Assembly: GCA_028681035.1 (NCBI GenBank)
Contig: JAQUJJ010000012.1
Location: 1 to 46,560, forward strand
Direction of reading: 5' to 3'
Length of the DNA: 46,560 nt
From: Candidatus Cloacimonadota bacterium
GTDB lineage: Bacteria > Cloacimonadota > Cloacimonadia > Cloacimonadales > Cloacimonadaceae
In this document: piece after piece, positions 8,329-17,249 of the stretch
Position numbering within the stretch: position 1 is the first letter of the stretch
Layout: every line of letters starts with the position of its first letter
Translations under genes and position numbers: made by a program
Notes under the pieces: model-generated
Told to the model about the DNA's origin: nothing
Database searches by the model: none
What the model saw: only the letters and a program-made list of their open reading frames with translations

Positions 8329-9832
8329 GATTATTCTGCTTTGCATTATATCCAGTTCTCTTAGTGCATTGCGCTATATCCCCGGCTCTGCCTTTAATCC
8401 AGAAATCCGCAATAACCTGTATTATAGCTTGTTAAACTACCCCGAAAACCCCCGTGAAGCTGATATCTCCACCTATGGAACAGGCTTGTATCATCCCTTT
8501 GCCAGCGTCCCCCGTTTTAGTGATGCTTTTGTGGATGCTTTCAGAATCGGTAAAGCCCGCCATAGCCTGATAGCCTATCAAAGCCCGGATTCGTTGTTCA
8601 AAGCTGAGTTTAATATTCAGGCGGGTTACGAGCAGAGCATGGGCGACCAGGATTATGGGTTCCTCTATAAAGGCTACTTGATAAAGGCGGCTTTGGGTAA
8701 ACATTTGGACTTAAACACCTATTGGTGGAACGGTTTGTTCACTGGGGATAAAGCCTCTGCGCTGCACTCTGAATTAGTGGATGGAGAGATAATGGATAAT
8801 ACCGCCACAATTCGTCTGGACAATATTACAGCCGATATCAGCTATAACACAAATAACTATAGTGCGGCTATCGGCAGAGGTAAATTTCCCATAGGGAACT
8901 CCATAAGTGGAAGCATAATAATGAACGACAGCGTTAACGATTATGCGTATCTACTTGCCGAAGGTAGAATTGGTGATTTCAATGTATCCTTCATCCATGC
9001 TTCCCTGAAAGCTGATAGTGTATATGCCATTTATACCAGCCCCTATGTAAACAAAAAAAACTATCCAGACAAGTTCATCGCCATGCACCAGCTAAGCTAC
9101 CATCCCACAGTTAGTTTCAAGCTCTTTATCGGTGAATGCGTGGTTTACGGCAACAGAGGCATTGATGTAAACTACCTCATTCCCAATGCTTTTTGGCGTG
9201 CCAGCGAGCATAATCTTGGCGATAGGGACAATGTTTTGGTCTTTGGCGGTGCCAAGCTTCAGGCATTCCCCAGCTTGTTGCTATACGGGCAAATGGCACT
9301 CGATGAATTCAGCTACAACAAACTATTCACCTCTTGGTGGGGTAATAAGTACGCCATTCAAGGGGGAGCAAGATACACTCTGCCTTCCTTTATTCCTTGC
9401 AGTGCAGCTCCTTCCGTTACTTTAGAGCTTACCGCAGTGCGTCCTTTTACCTACACACACTATATGAACCATACTATGTATTCACATGATGGGCGCAGCT
9501 TGGGCTACCCCAAAGGCTCTAATATCGTGGATGTTAGCTGCGGTATATTGTTGCCTCTTCCGCATAGCAAAATCCTTCAAACCAAGGTTTCTTACAGCAA
9601 ACAGGGAAGCTATGGCAGCGATTGGCGACAGAATTATAACGATGTCTTTGCAGGGCATTCTACAACCGGTACTGCTAAATGGTTTGAGGGAACAGTTACC
9701 AAACGCAGCAGCATCGATAACACCCTGCTGATTGATATGTTTGCCCATCACCGTTTACTGCTTGGCTACAGTGCAGAATACCAAGAAAATTGGAGCAGCA
9801 AGCTTTACGCCGGATGGCAGCTTCACTATTAA
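8309..9832 (+). CDS. Wzi-like outer-membrane beta-barrel protein
   Basis: The product is 507 residues with a signal peptide (IILLCIISSSLSA) and then alternating beta-strand text rich in aromatic residues, ending in an aromatic residue (LHY), as usual for outer-membrane barrels. The pattern in the middle (SYHPTVSFKLFIGECVVY, LIPNAFWRASEHN, DNVLVFGGAKL, LLYGQMALDEF, WGNKYAIQGG) follows the capsule-assembly Wzi / RemB family, which in other bacteria helps fix capsular polysaccharide to the outer membrane. It overlaps the preceding gene for a membrane-tethered protein by 20 bp. The polysaccharide locus starting near 18.2 kb makes a surface-glycan role attractive, but that link is inference. Confidence 0.75.
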   Translation: MKTKIIKIILLCIISSSLSALRYIPGSAFNPEIRNNLYYSLLNYPENPREADISTYGTGLYHPFASVPRFSDAFVDAFRIGKARHSLIAYQSPDSLFKAEFNIQAGYEQSMGDQDYGFLYKGYLIKAALGKHLDLNTYWWNGLFTGDKASALHSELVDGEIMDNTATIRLDNITADISYNTNNYSAAIGRGKFPIGNSISGSIIMNDSVNDYAYLLAEGRIGDFNVSFIHASLKADSVYAIYTSPYVNKKNYPDKFIAMHQLSYHPTVSFKLFIGECVVYGNRGIDVNYLIPNAFWRASEHNLGDRDNVLVFGGAKLQAFPSLLLYGQMALDEFSYNKLFTSWWGNKYAIQGGARYTLPSFIPCSAAPSVTLELTAVRPFTYTHYMNHTMYSHDGRSLGYPKGSNIVDVSCGILLPLPHSKILQTKVSYSKQGSYGSDWRQNYNDVFAGHSTTGTAKWFEGTVTKRSSIDNTLLIDMFAHHRLLLGYSAEYQENWSSKLYAGWQLHY

Positions 9833-9845
9833 GAAGAGGTTTTAA

Positions 9846-10259
9846 ATGCCGATAGTTGACCGCATGGAATTCCCCCGCCGCTACAAATTGAAAGAAATTG
9901 TGGTGATTATCATTATCATAGGAGCAGTAATTGGAATCTGGATTCAGCGCAGCAGCATCAAACGAGTGCGTAATCAGATAGAAATCTCGTCAGTTAGCAT
10001 TGTCCGTAGCGGCAGCCAGTTTATCGAGCTGGAGTATGTGCTTGCCAATAAAAGTAGTATTGAACTAAACATCAACCTGATGGCAAGGGTTTGGGATACC
10101 CAAAATGAAGAACTTGCCAGTGCTTTGTTCAACATCAATATCCAGCCCAACAGTTCTTCCAAACGCAGCAAGATGCTGGACAAACTGAACCGTACACTAA
10201 AAGAAGGCGAAAGACCCTACAAAGCCGAAATCTCGCTCTACGAAAGAAAAGTACCCTAA
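9846..10259 (+). CDS. Small single-span membrane protein, unknown function
   Basis: 137 residues; AGAGG lies six bases before the ATG. A short basic cytoplasmic head (RMEFPRRYKLKE) precedes one strongly hydrophobic segment (about 19-34, VVIIIIIGAVIGIWI). The remaining 100 or so residues outside the membrane have a beta-sandwich-like pattern (IEISSVSIVRSGSQFIELEYVLANKSS...). This resembles small FxLYD/LEA-like domains that carry 'difference from unstressed' beta strands, but I cannot assign a family. The gene starts 13 bp after the Wzi-like gene and is very probably in the same transcript, so an envelope role is likely. Function unknown. Confidence 0.7.
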   Translation: MPIVDRMEFPRRYKLKEIVVIIIIIGAVIGIWIQRSSIKRVRNQIEISSVSIVRSGSQFIELEYVLANKSSIELNINLMARVWDTQNEELASALFNINIQPNSSSKRSKMLDKLNRTLKEGERPYKAEISLYERKVP

Positions 10260-10396
10260 AGTATAGCGCAATGCTGCGGAGGTAACAAAGTAACAAAGTA
10301 ATGAAGTGGAAAGGTGTCATTTTCGGTGCTTTCGGTGTTCTCGGTGGTTAGTAAAAGAGATACTACAGATAGAATTAATAACATAAGGTGATAAAT
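10260..10396. repeat. Short intergenic low-complexity repeats
   Basis: The gap holds GTAACAAA-type direct repeats (about 10280-10300) and three imperfect copies of TTTCGGTG/TTCTCGGTG (10320-10350). Similar 'acaaagagtaaaagag' strings occur near 17090 and, inverted, near 5590. They look like small dispersed repeats rather than coding DNA. AAGGTG at 10385-10390 is the ribosome-binding site of the next gene. Confidence 0.4.
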
Positions 10397-10942
10397 ATGA
10401 ATGCTATCATGCAAAACTTGCTTACGGGCTACGCACATTGGGTGCACACGATGCCGATATACTCGGCAATGGTGCAGTTTGCCATTCTGGGCACTTTGGG
10501 AGAAGTTATCTCCAAATGGGTGATAAACAAGAGCTTTAAATACCCCTTTAGTTTTGCGATAACCCTATGGAAGATGGTTACTTGGGCTATTCTTGCCATT
10601 GGTATTAAATATGCCTTCAAGGGTTTTATTGGCTATGTGGGCTATCTGGAAGAGCACGGCATGCTGCCCCAGTTAAGCAACTTTGGCAAAGCCTTTGCTA
10701 TCAGTGCTTTCATGAACCTCCAGTTTGGGATTACGCTGGTGCTGATGCACCGTGTTTTGGATAACATCCCCGAAAAGCACAAGAACTGGAAAAACCTACA
10801 TAAGGGCATCTTTTCGCTAATTTGGTTCTGGATTCCTGCTCACACCGTTACTTTTATGTTGCCCGATGCTTATCGGATTGGGCTTGCTGCCTTGTGGAGT
10901 CTTGCGCTGGGGCTTATCTTAGGTTTCTTTAACCGTAAATAG
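10397..10942 (+). CDS. Integral membrane protein, Mpv17/PMP22-like
   Basis: I start at the ATG at 10397, six bases after AAGGTG, giving 181 residues; an in-frame GTG nine bases earlier lies inside that ribosome-binding site. Four or so hydrophobic spans are visible. The C-terminal pattern W-FW-P-H-V-F-LP--YR followed by a last span (SLIWFWIPAHTVTFMLPDAYR) recalls the signature of the Mpv17/PMP22 family, in which a conserved W-WP...NF--VP--R block precedes the final helix. Bacterial members are poorly characterised. The match is by eye and moderate, so the safe name is conserved membrane protein. It stands ten bases before comEC and is probably co-transcribed with it. Confidence 0.6.
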   Translation: MNAIMQNLLTGYAHWVHTMPIYSAMVQFAILGTLGEVISKWVINKSFKYPFSFAITLWKMVTWAILAIGIKYAFKGFIGYVGYLEEHGMLPQLSNFGKAFAISAFMNLQFGITLVLMHRVLDNIPEKHKNWKNLHKGIFSLIWFWIPAHTVTFMLPDAYRIGLAALWSLALGLILGFFNRK

Positions 10943-10952
10943 TTCATAATCG

Positions 10953-13259
10953 ATGGCTACTTCCAGGGCTGCTCCTGCTCCGTTGCTGTTACCTGTTTTG
11001 GCATGGACAGCGGGGATGGTTCTGCTGCGTCATTTGTCTCTGCCTTTTATTCCCTTGCTCATTGCGGCAGGGGTTTTGCTTGTCTGCGCTGTTTTCTTAG
11101 CTAAAATACGAACATGGCTGCTAATCTTGCTTTTCCTTTGTTTAGGAGGCTTACGCATCTCAACTCAGGCTGTTCAAACATCTCCGCTATCTGTGTTATT
11201 AAAGAACAAACGCAGTATTCAGCAGCCAATTAGTTTTAGAGTTCTGCAAACCTTGTCCAGCGGCGATAACAGCTATGCCATTCGCATGGAAAGTCTTGCC
11301 GATTATCCACTTGATGACGTTCTGATACTTTATAGCATTCAGCCTATGGTTGCGGGCGAAAGGTACAAAAGCATGGTGGAGCTTGGCTCTATAAGCAACG
11401 ACCCTATCTTGCAGATTTACCCCAGCCGCTTTTCTGCCATTGGCTTTCAACGTAACAAAGCAGAAAGGCTGCAACCAAGCCCCATAGTTTACGCCGTTGC
11501 CCGTTTGCGGCAGAGTATGCTTAACAATCTGGACAACAAGCTTGGCGCAAATGCTGGCTGGGCAAAAGGCTTGTTGCTAAGCGACCCCGCCGCTAAAAGA
11601 AAGTATCGCAACGAACTTAGCCAATCCGGCATTATGCACCTGATTGTGGTTAGTGGATTGCATGTGTGGTTTATCTATCTGGTGCTGATAAGCCTGTTGC
11701 GCATAGTTGTAAGAAGGGGAATAGCGGAGCTGATTTTCCTGCCTTTAATCCTACTGTTTGCTGCCCTTGATAACTGGGCTCCGCCTATAACCAGGGCGAT
11801 TATTATGATTGGCACTGGCATTATTGCCCGCTGGCTGCAACGTCCCCTCTCCGGCGCACAGAGCTTGTCTTTTAGCTTGCTACTTATCACCTTGATAAAC
11901 CCCGCAGAGCTTTTCTCAGTGGGCTTACAGATGTCCTTCATCTGCATAGCAGTAATCCTCTTTGGCTTACCGAGGATTCATCTATTTTCTGGTGACAATC
12001 TGATGAAACACCCCTGGCAGCGAGGTATGGAACACATGGTGGAGGGTATCCTGCTTTCTGTTTTGGTAAGTTTCGCCATCACTCCCCTAACCTTGTACTA
12101 TTTTGGCAGAGCCTCTTTCAATGGTGTTCTAGCCAATATTGTCGGTTTGCCCATAATCGGCGCATTATTGCCCTTGTCGTTCTTAATCCTGCTGCTTCCA
12201 CAGGGTTTTTATCTCTGTCATATCTTTAGCCTATGTTACAATGCGCTTATTCAGGAGTGGCAAATGCTTGTTACTAAAGGCGCACAAATGCCCTTCAATC
12301 TGGATGGATGCTATCTCAGCCGCAGCCATGTATTAGCATTGGCAGTTGTGATAGCCTGGAGTTTTCTGCTTATCAGAGGCAAGTTCAAGTACGCCCTTAT
12401 CATTGCCCTGCCTTGTTTGCTAATCGGAGCAGCTTTGTTTTTCCTGCCCATCAATAACCGCAATACTTCGGACATTCATGTGTTCTCCTGCGGAGTGGCA
12501 GATTGCAGCCTAATCCGCTTGGAAGGCGGCAAAAGCATTTTAATCGATACCGGCGGAGGAAAAGGCTTTGCTTATTCTGATTATAGTCCGGAAGAACAAT
12601 CCTTGCTAAACGATAGCTGGATGCAAAAAGTTCTGCTGCCCTGGCTGGGCAGATCTGGCATTACTAAGCTGGATTACCTTGTGCTCACCCACCTTCATTC
12701 AGACCATTTTGGGGGTATGCTATCTCTGCTGCGTAGCATTAAAGTGGAGCACGTGATTGTCTCTGATGATACGGCACTCCAGCCTTTGTGGCAGTTCTTT
12801 GCCTCGCGTCCTTATTTTAAGCCTCGCTTTGTGAATATTGTCTCTGATACGTTAAGTTTTGCGATAGGTGAAGCTCGGCTAAAGTTCCTGCATCCTGATA
12901 AAGGTTTCTTTACCAGAGACGAGAACGAACGCTCGCTGGTCTGCCGTTTAGATGCCGAGGGACAAAGAATCCTCTTTACCGGTGATATTGGGGAAGTAAG
13001 CGAAGACTATCTTGCTCATAAGTATCCACAGGAGCTAGCTTGCGATTACATGAAAGTGCCACATCACGGCAGCAGAGGCAGCAGTTCCAGCGAATTTCTT
13101 CGGCTTACCAAGCCCCAAGAAGCTTGGCTATGCACCTCCGCAAATAACCGTTTCGGATTCCCACACGAGGAAACAGTACAGCGTTACAGGCAAGCCCAAA
13201 TCCCCCTTCGTAGCACTATGGACGGCACTATTAGGACAAGCCTTACACAAAAAGATTGA
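10953..13259 (+). CDS. comEC: ComEC/Rec2-family DNA-uptake channel
   Basis: The product is 768 residues, typical of full-length ComEC. It would form the inner-membrane channel through which single-stranded DNA enters during natural transformation. The order is: an N-terminal pair of membrane spans, a soluble OB-like part (about 80-170), the multi-span 'competence' domain with the diagnostic HLIVVSGLHVWF motif (about residues 228-239), more spans to about 505, and a C-terminal metallo-beta-lactamase-like domain with THLHSDHFGG (about 577-586), RILFTGDIG and KVPHHGSRGSSS. All metal-ligand motifs of the nuclease-like domain appear present. The ribosome-binding site is weak, and the gene follows the Mpv17-like gene closely. 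No other competence genes are seen here. Confidence 0.93.
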   Translation: MATSRAAPAPLLLPVLAWTAGMVLLRHLSLPFIPLLIAAGVLLVCAVFLAKIRTWLLILLFLCLGGLRISTQAVQTSPLSVLLKNKRSIQQPISFRVLQTLSSGDNSYAIRMESLADYPLDDVLILYSIQPMVAGERYKSMVELGSISNDPILQIYPSRFSAIGFQRNKAERLQPSPIVYAVARLRQSMLNNLDNKLGANAGWAKGLLLSDPAAKRKYRNELSQSGIMHLIVVSGLHVWFIYLVLISLLRIVVRRGIAELIFLPLILLFAALDNWAPPITRAIIMIGTGIIARWLQRPLSGAQSLSFSLLLITLINPAELFSVGLQMSFICIAVILFGLPRIHLFSGDNLMKHPWQRGMEHMVEGILLSVLVSFAITPLTLYYFGRASFNGVLANIVGLPIIGALLPLSFLILLLPQGFYLCHIFSLCYNALIQEWQMLVTKGAQMPFNLDGCYLSRSHVLALAVVIAWSFLLIRGKFKYALIIALPCLLIGAALFFLPINNRNTSDIHVFSCGVADCSLIRLEGGKSILIDTGGGKGFAYSDYSPEEQSLLNDSWMQKVLLPWLGRSGITKLDYLVLTHLHSDHFGGMLSLLRSIKVEHVIVSDDTALQPLWQFFASRPYFKPRFVNIVSDTLSFAIGEARLKFLHPDKGFFTRDENERSLVCRLDAEGQRILFTGDIGEVSEDYLAHKYPQELACDYMKVPHHGSRGSSSSEFLRLTKPQEAWLCTSANNRFGFPHEETVQRYRQAQIPLRSTMDGTIRTSLTQKD

Positions 13260-13310
13260 CAGTCCTGCTACATGCCAAAGAATCTACCAGAGAAAGGATA
13301 ACAGCAAATT

Positions 13311-14918
13311 ATGAAAGAATTACGTGAGAGCTTGGGACTTGATAAACTCTTTGCTTTAATTGAAGCCAAGGGAGAGCTTGCTGCGTCTATTAAGCGGCAT
13401 AAGCTTGCCAGGCAGCATGTTAAGCTAACTGAGCTTGCTGCTGAATATCGGCATTGCAGCTTGTTTATCGAGTTGATTACGCAGAATAAGCCCACGAAAG
13501 CCAAGCTGGAGGATATCTTTAGCCACTTTCAGGAGCTTGCCCTAAGCCAGATAAAGCAAGCAGACTGCCTGCAATTGCACGAGTTATTCGAGCTTAAGAA
13601 CTTCCTGTGGCAGTATCAACAGATGTGTGCTGTCCTAAAGGAGCATGCTTTGGAAACCCTGCATCCTATGCCGAACTTAAGTGCTTTGTTTAAGCTGCTG
13701 GATCCTGATGGCAACGGACTTCCCACCTTTAGAATCTCACCCAAATACTCTTTGCCTTTAGCCAAGCTGCTGGATTTGCAGCTAAACTCCAGTAGGCACT
13801 TGCAGGAAGAGCGTCAGCGGGATTTGGTTGCTGCCCGCCAAGCCCTTGATATGTCTAAGCTAAAAGAAGAATTCGTGCTTTCCCGAAACAGGCAGGAAGA
13901 GCTTGCCAAGCTTCTTGCCACCAAGCACTTCATTGTATTCAACGAAAACCTTGCCAATTACAGTTTCCGCCTTGCCGATTCCGCCAACGCCTTAGCCATA
14001 AAACAAGAGCTGAAAGCTATCAAAGGCACAATAACAGAGGAAGAGGCAAACATCCTGCAAAAGCTGAGCAAGCAGATAAAAGCCCATTTTAAGGATTTAG
14101 AAACAGCCTATACAAGTGCCGGAGAACTAAGCTGGGATTTCTATCTGGCAGAGTTCGCCCATAAGTATAGCTGCTGTATCCCCAAGCTGTTAGCTGATGA
14201 TATACCTTTCCCTGGCATCAAACTGAAAGCAGCCGTGAATCTTCCACTATGGCTGTATCTTGAGGCTAACAACAGAAGCTATCAAGCCCTTGATATTCGG
14301 CTGGAAAAGGCAACTAACCTAATTACCGGACCCAACATGGGCGGGAAAAGCACTGCGCTTATTACCCTTGGTCAGCTTTGCTATTTGGCATCCAAGGGCA
14401 TCCCTCTGCCTGCACAGAAAGCCGAGTTACCCGTTTATGACAATATCTATTACAACCATACTTCCACAGATAACAGCGAGAACCTTAGCTCTTTCGGCAG
14501 GGAGGTAGTTGCCTTCAATGCTGCCTTGCAGCGCAAGGGAAAGACACTTATGTTGCTTGATGAATTTGCCAAGGGCACTAACCCCGCAGAAGGCGAAGCC
14601 CTTTGCTCGGCAGTGATAGAATACCTTAGTTCCACAGAACATACTTTGGTGGCTACCACTCATTTCTCTGCTCCTGCTAAGCTGGATGGTATATCGCACT
14701 TCAGCATCAAAGGCATTGCGGAGAAGGACTTTAGCAGTCTGCAAAAGCTGCCTGAAGCGGACATGAAGAGCCGTTTAAAGTTGCTTTCCGAAGCTATGGA
14801 CTACGCTCTTGTTCCCATAAGGGGAACTTCCCAGCCACCTCAATGTGCGGTTAAGATTGCCACCATTTTAGGTTTAGCTCCAGAGATTTTGGAGCTATTA
14901 GGTGATGAAGATGAATAA
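13311..14918 (+). CDS. MutS-like ATPase, KamC-like (aminomutase reactivase type)
   Basis: 535 residues. The C-terminal third is a MutS/ABC-type ATPase: Walker A GPNMGGKST (about residues 340-348), signature region NLSSFGREV, Walker B TLMLLDEFAKGTNP (about 413-426) and H-loop ATTHFS (about 447). The N-terminal part is helical and coiled (to about 290) and lacks the mismatch-binding and connector domains of true MutS, so this is not a mismatch-repair enzyme. The stretch FKLLDPDG...TFRISPKYS and the overall size resemble the MutS-like protein encoded beside lysine/ornithine aminomutases (KamC, a reactivase ATPase). No aminomutase gene is in the window, so KamC-like is a moderate inference. It overlaps the next gene (thrE half) slightly, indicating one operon. 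Confidence 0.75.
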   Translation: MKELRESLGLDKLFALIEAKGELAASIKRHKLARQHVKLTELAAEYRHCSLFIELITQNKPTKAKLEDIFSHFQELALSQIKQADCLQLHELFELKNFLWQYQQMCAVLKEHALETLHPMPNLSALFKLLDPDGNGLPTFRISPKYSLPLAKLLDLQLNSSRHLQEERQRDLVAARQALDMSKLKEEFVLSRNRQEELAKLLATKHFIVFNENLANYSFRLADSANALAIKQELKAIKGTITEEEANILQKLSKQIKAHFKDLETAYTSAGELSWDFYLAEFAHKYSCCIPKLLADDIPFPGIKLKAAVNLPLWLYLEANNRSYQALDIRLEKATNLITGPNMGGKSTALITLGQLCYLASKGIPLPAQKAELPVYDNIYYNHTSTDNSENLSSFGREVVAFNAALQRKGKTLMLLDEFAKGTNPAEGEALCSAVIEYLSSTEHTLVATTHFSAPAKLDGISHFSIKGIAEKDFSSLQKLPEADMKSRLKLLSEAMDYALVPIRGTSQPPQCAVKIATILGLAPEILELLGDEDE

Positions 14919-15702
14919 CTTAAGCGTTAAACAAGCTACCGAGCTTGCTTTAGAAGTGGGGCGCATCCTTCTGCAAAGCGGTTCTGCCACTAATCGGGTG
15001 GAAAAGATGATGCTAAAGGTGTGCGCAGGTTTTGGTTATCCCAATACCGAATCCTTTGTAACCCCCACGGGTATATTTATCAGCGTGAACGACAGCCAAG
15101 GCAGCATAAGCACCAGCATTAAGCGCATTGAGAACCGGGTTATTGATTTGGGCAAGATAACCCAAGTTAGCAGGCTGGTAAACTGTCTGGATGAAGAGGA
15201 TTGCCCCAATGGCAGAAGCAACATGGATGCCCGCAAGTTTCGCTCTGAGCTAGATAAAATAGACATAACGGAGGCTTGGCACACCTGGGTTAGAAGCCTT
15301 TGTGGCGGTGCTACCAGCGGGTTCTTTTGTCTGTTGTTTGGCGGAGCATGGGTAGAATTTGCCATAGCCGTGCTAATTGGCATCATCGTTAGCTATGGCA
15401 TGAAGTTTCTTTCCCGCCTTTCTTTCAATAACTTCCTCTTAAACGCCCTTGCAGCAGCTCTTATAGTATTCATTGCCAAGCTGATGGACGTGTATATTCC
15501 CTACATCCGTTTGGATAACATTATCATTGGCGGGATTATGCTACTGGTGCCGGGTTTATCCATCACCAACGCTATCCGTGACACGATGAGTGGCGATTTA
15601 GTATCAGGAACTGCCCGTGGCATGGAGGCTGTATTTATCACAGTGGGGATAGTGGCAGGCAGCGGCTCTATGCTTAAGATATGGGCATTGTGGGGCTATT
15701 GA
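14905..15702 (+). CDS. ThrE-type threonine/serine exporter, N-terminal-half protein (YjjP-like)
   Basis: About 265 residues. Start choice: ATG at 14905 or 14911; AGGTG at 14900-14904 suits the latter. The first 130 residues are a soluble domain with the conserved opening ALEVGRILLQSGSATNRVEKMM...GFGYP of PF06738 (DUF1212/ThrE), containing a protease-like sequence motif region, GIFISV. About five membrane spans follow. In Corynebacterium ThrE, which exports threonine and serine, this half and the next are fused; in enterobacteria they are separate (YjjP + YjjB), as here. It overlaps the MutS-like gene upstream and touches the partner gene downstream (TGATG), so the halves are translationally coupled. 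Confidence 0.88.
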   Translation: MKMNNLSVKQATELALEVGRILLQSGSATNRVEKMMLKVCAGFGYPNTESFVTPTGIFISVNDSQGSISTSIKRIENRVIDLGKITQVSRLVNCLDEEDCPNGRSNMDARKFRSELDKIDITEAWHTWVRSLCGGATSGFFCLLFGGAWVEFAIAVLIGIIVSYGMKFLSRLSFNNFLLNALAAALIVFIAKLMDVYIPYIRLDNIIIGGIMLLVPGLSITNAIRDTMSGDLVSGTARGMEAVFITVGIVAGSGSMLKIWALWGY

Positions 15703-16154
15703 TGAGACCTTTTGATTACCTTACTTTCATGCAATTCTGCTGGGCTTTTTTGGCTATCTTGGGCTTTTCCATCCGCGTAAACCTGAAGGGAATCAAGGTT
15801 TTTTACACCGCTCTTAGTGGCGGCTTATGCTGGGCATTTTACCTTATTATGCTTTACTACAGCAAATCGATGTTGTTTTCGGTGTTCATTGCGATTATCT
15901 TAGTGTGTATCTATGCGGAACTTGTGGCTCCCAGATTGCGAACGCCGGTATCAGTATTTGTTACCTGTGCCATTATTCCTTTGGTGCCAGGGCGTGGCTT
16001 GTTCGTATCCATGCAATACTACATTGCCGGAAACAACGTGCAAGCCTCTAAAAGCATCCTGCAAACCCTGCTAATTGCTGGAACTATTGCCATCGCCATT
16101 GCTGCGGTTTCATCGGTTACCAATCTAGTTAACAAGATGCTGAATAGATTTTAG
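15702..16154 (+). CDS. ThrE-type exporter, C-terminal-half protein (YjjB-like)
   Basis: 150 residues from the ATG at 15702, which overlaps the upstream stop as TGATG; an in-frame ATG at 15681 would add seven residues and overlap the partner gene more deeply. Four or five membrane spans are visible, with ATP-independent exporter features of PF12821 (ThrE_2): AFLAILGFSIRVN near the start and the conserved PLVPGRGLFVSMQYYIAGN (about 95-113), where PLVPG is typical. It should pair with the preceding YjjP-like protein to form an amino-acid or small-acid exporter in the inner membrane. The substrate cannot be read from sequence: the enterobacterial pair has been linked to succinate, the actinobacterial protein to threonine/serine. 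Confidence 0.87.
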   Translation: MRPFDYLTFMQFCWAFLAILGFSIRVNLKGIKVFYTALSGGLCWAFYLIMLYYSKSMLFSVFIAIILVCIYAELVAPRLRTPVSVFVTCAIIPLVPGRGLFVSMQYYIAGNNVQASKSILQTLLIAGTIAIAIAAVSSVTNLVNKMLNRF

Positions 16155-16168
16155 GAGATTAAAGACTT

Positions 16169-16975
16169 ATGTATAAATCAGTTAAACAACAACACTTGGA
16201 AACCCGCATCATGAAGCTGCTCTCAGGCAAGGCACTTAAAACCGCCGAGCTTATTTTTGACGACCCCGAAATTCAAGTAGTGCAGGAATATGCTAACATA
16301 GTATCCATCAAACGCTTGGGCTATAACGACCACGGTCCTGTTCACATGCGCACCGCCACCTTGAACGCCATTAAGATGTTCAAGCTACTAAACGAGGCTG
16401 GCATTAAAATGAATCTGGAAAAAGAAGAAGTGGGCACTGCCGACGATTCCCTTGCCGCCGTAATCATGGCTTCTCTGCTGCACGACTTGGGCATGACCAT
16501 CGCCAGAGATACACATGAACTGCTAAGCATCCAACTGGCATTGCCTTACATAGACCGCATTCTGGATATCTTACACCCCGATAGTGACTATATGACCAAA
16601 ACTGCTATCCGCTCCATCGCTATCGAAGGCATCTTTGGGCACATGGCAACCCGCAAGATACACTCCCTGGAAGCAGGACTGGTGCTTATCGGCGATGGTA
16701 GCGACATGGAAAAAGGCAGAGCACGCATCCCCAGTATGCTCTCCATGAAAACCCGCATTGGTGATATTCACCGCACCTCGGCATCTTCCATCCAGAAAGT
16801 GAAGATTACTAAAGGCGAAGAAAAACCCATCTGCATCACCGTGGAAATGAACGCCTCGGTGGGCTTTTTCCAGATTGAAGAAGTGTTCTTCCCAAAAATC
16901 AACTTCAGCCCTGTTAAACCGTATATTGAGCTGTATGCAGGGGTTATAGATCGCGAAATGCTGCGCTATTTGTAA
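16169..16975 (+). CDS. HD-domain metal-dependent phosphohydrolase
   Basis: 268 residues. The metal-binding HD signature is clear: an early histidine in DHGPVHMRTA (about residues 53-62), the HD pair in ASLLHDLGM (His 105, Asp 106), and a later conserved GDGSDMEKGRARIP (about 170-184). That last block recurs in a group of archaeal and bacterial HD proteins of unknown substrate. The C-terminal 60 residues form a beta-rich tail (EKPICITVEMNASVGFF). It probably hydrolyses a nucleotide or other phosphate ester. AGGAG lies 11 bases before the ATG. The gene follows the exporter halves by 14 bp and closes this operon, after which comes a long gene-free region. Confidence 0.85.
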   Translation: MYKSVKQQHLETRIMKLLSGKALKTAELIFDDPEIQVVQEYANIVSIKRLGYNDHGPVHMRTATLNAIKMFKLLNEAGIKMNLEKEEVGTADDSLAAVIMASLLHDLGMTIARDTHELLSIQLALPYIDRILDILHPDSDYMTKTAIRSIAIEGIFGHMATRKIHSLEAGLVLIGDGSDMEKGRARIPSMLSMKTRIGDIHRTSASSIQKVKITKGEEKPICITVEMNASVGFFQIEEVFFPKINFSPVKPYIELYAGVIDREMLRYL

Positions 16976-17144
16976 ATTAAGTCTGGAGTCGTTGCTGCGG
17001 AGATAAAGCATAGCCTTAGCTAAAGCCATGGGGCAGGATGGACTACCGCGTCATAATGAAAGATTAATTAACAAAGAGTAAAAGAGCAAAGAGAGCCATA
17101 TTTATCCCTAAAACACACTATCTGTAGGAGTGTAGCAATCTTGC

Positions 17145-17217
17145 TTGAATTGCCCTATCATTGCCCACTCATTGCCCTCCACATAGACAATGAGTGGGCA
17201 ATGATAGGGCAATTCAA
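17145..17217. repeat. Perfect 30-bp inverted repeat with 11-bp internal units
   Basis: Left arm 17145-17174 and right arm 17188-17217 are exact reverse complements, with a 13-base loop. Within each arm the heptamer ATTGCCC (or GGGCAAT) recurs every 11 bp three times (ATTGCCCTATC, ATTGCCCACTC, ATTGCCCTCCA on the left side). There is no T-tract on either side, so this is not a normal intrinsic terminator. Confidence 0.9.
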
Positions 17218-17249
17218 CCTGTTTAGGCTTAATTCTAGTTATCTGGAGC

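Noticed and set aside
13311..14918. DNA mismatch repair MutS
   Set aside because: Only the ATPase domain is MutS-like; the mismatch-binding and connector domains are missing and the N-terminus is different.
14905..16154. ThrE as one gene broken by a frameshift
   Set aside because: Separate YjjP- and YjjB-type halves with a TGATG junction are a normal arrangement of this exporter family.
17145..17217. Intrinsic terminator
   Set aside because: The stem is strong, but no T-tract follows on either strand and the nearest gene ends about 170 bp away.
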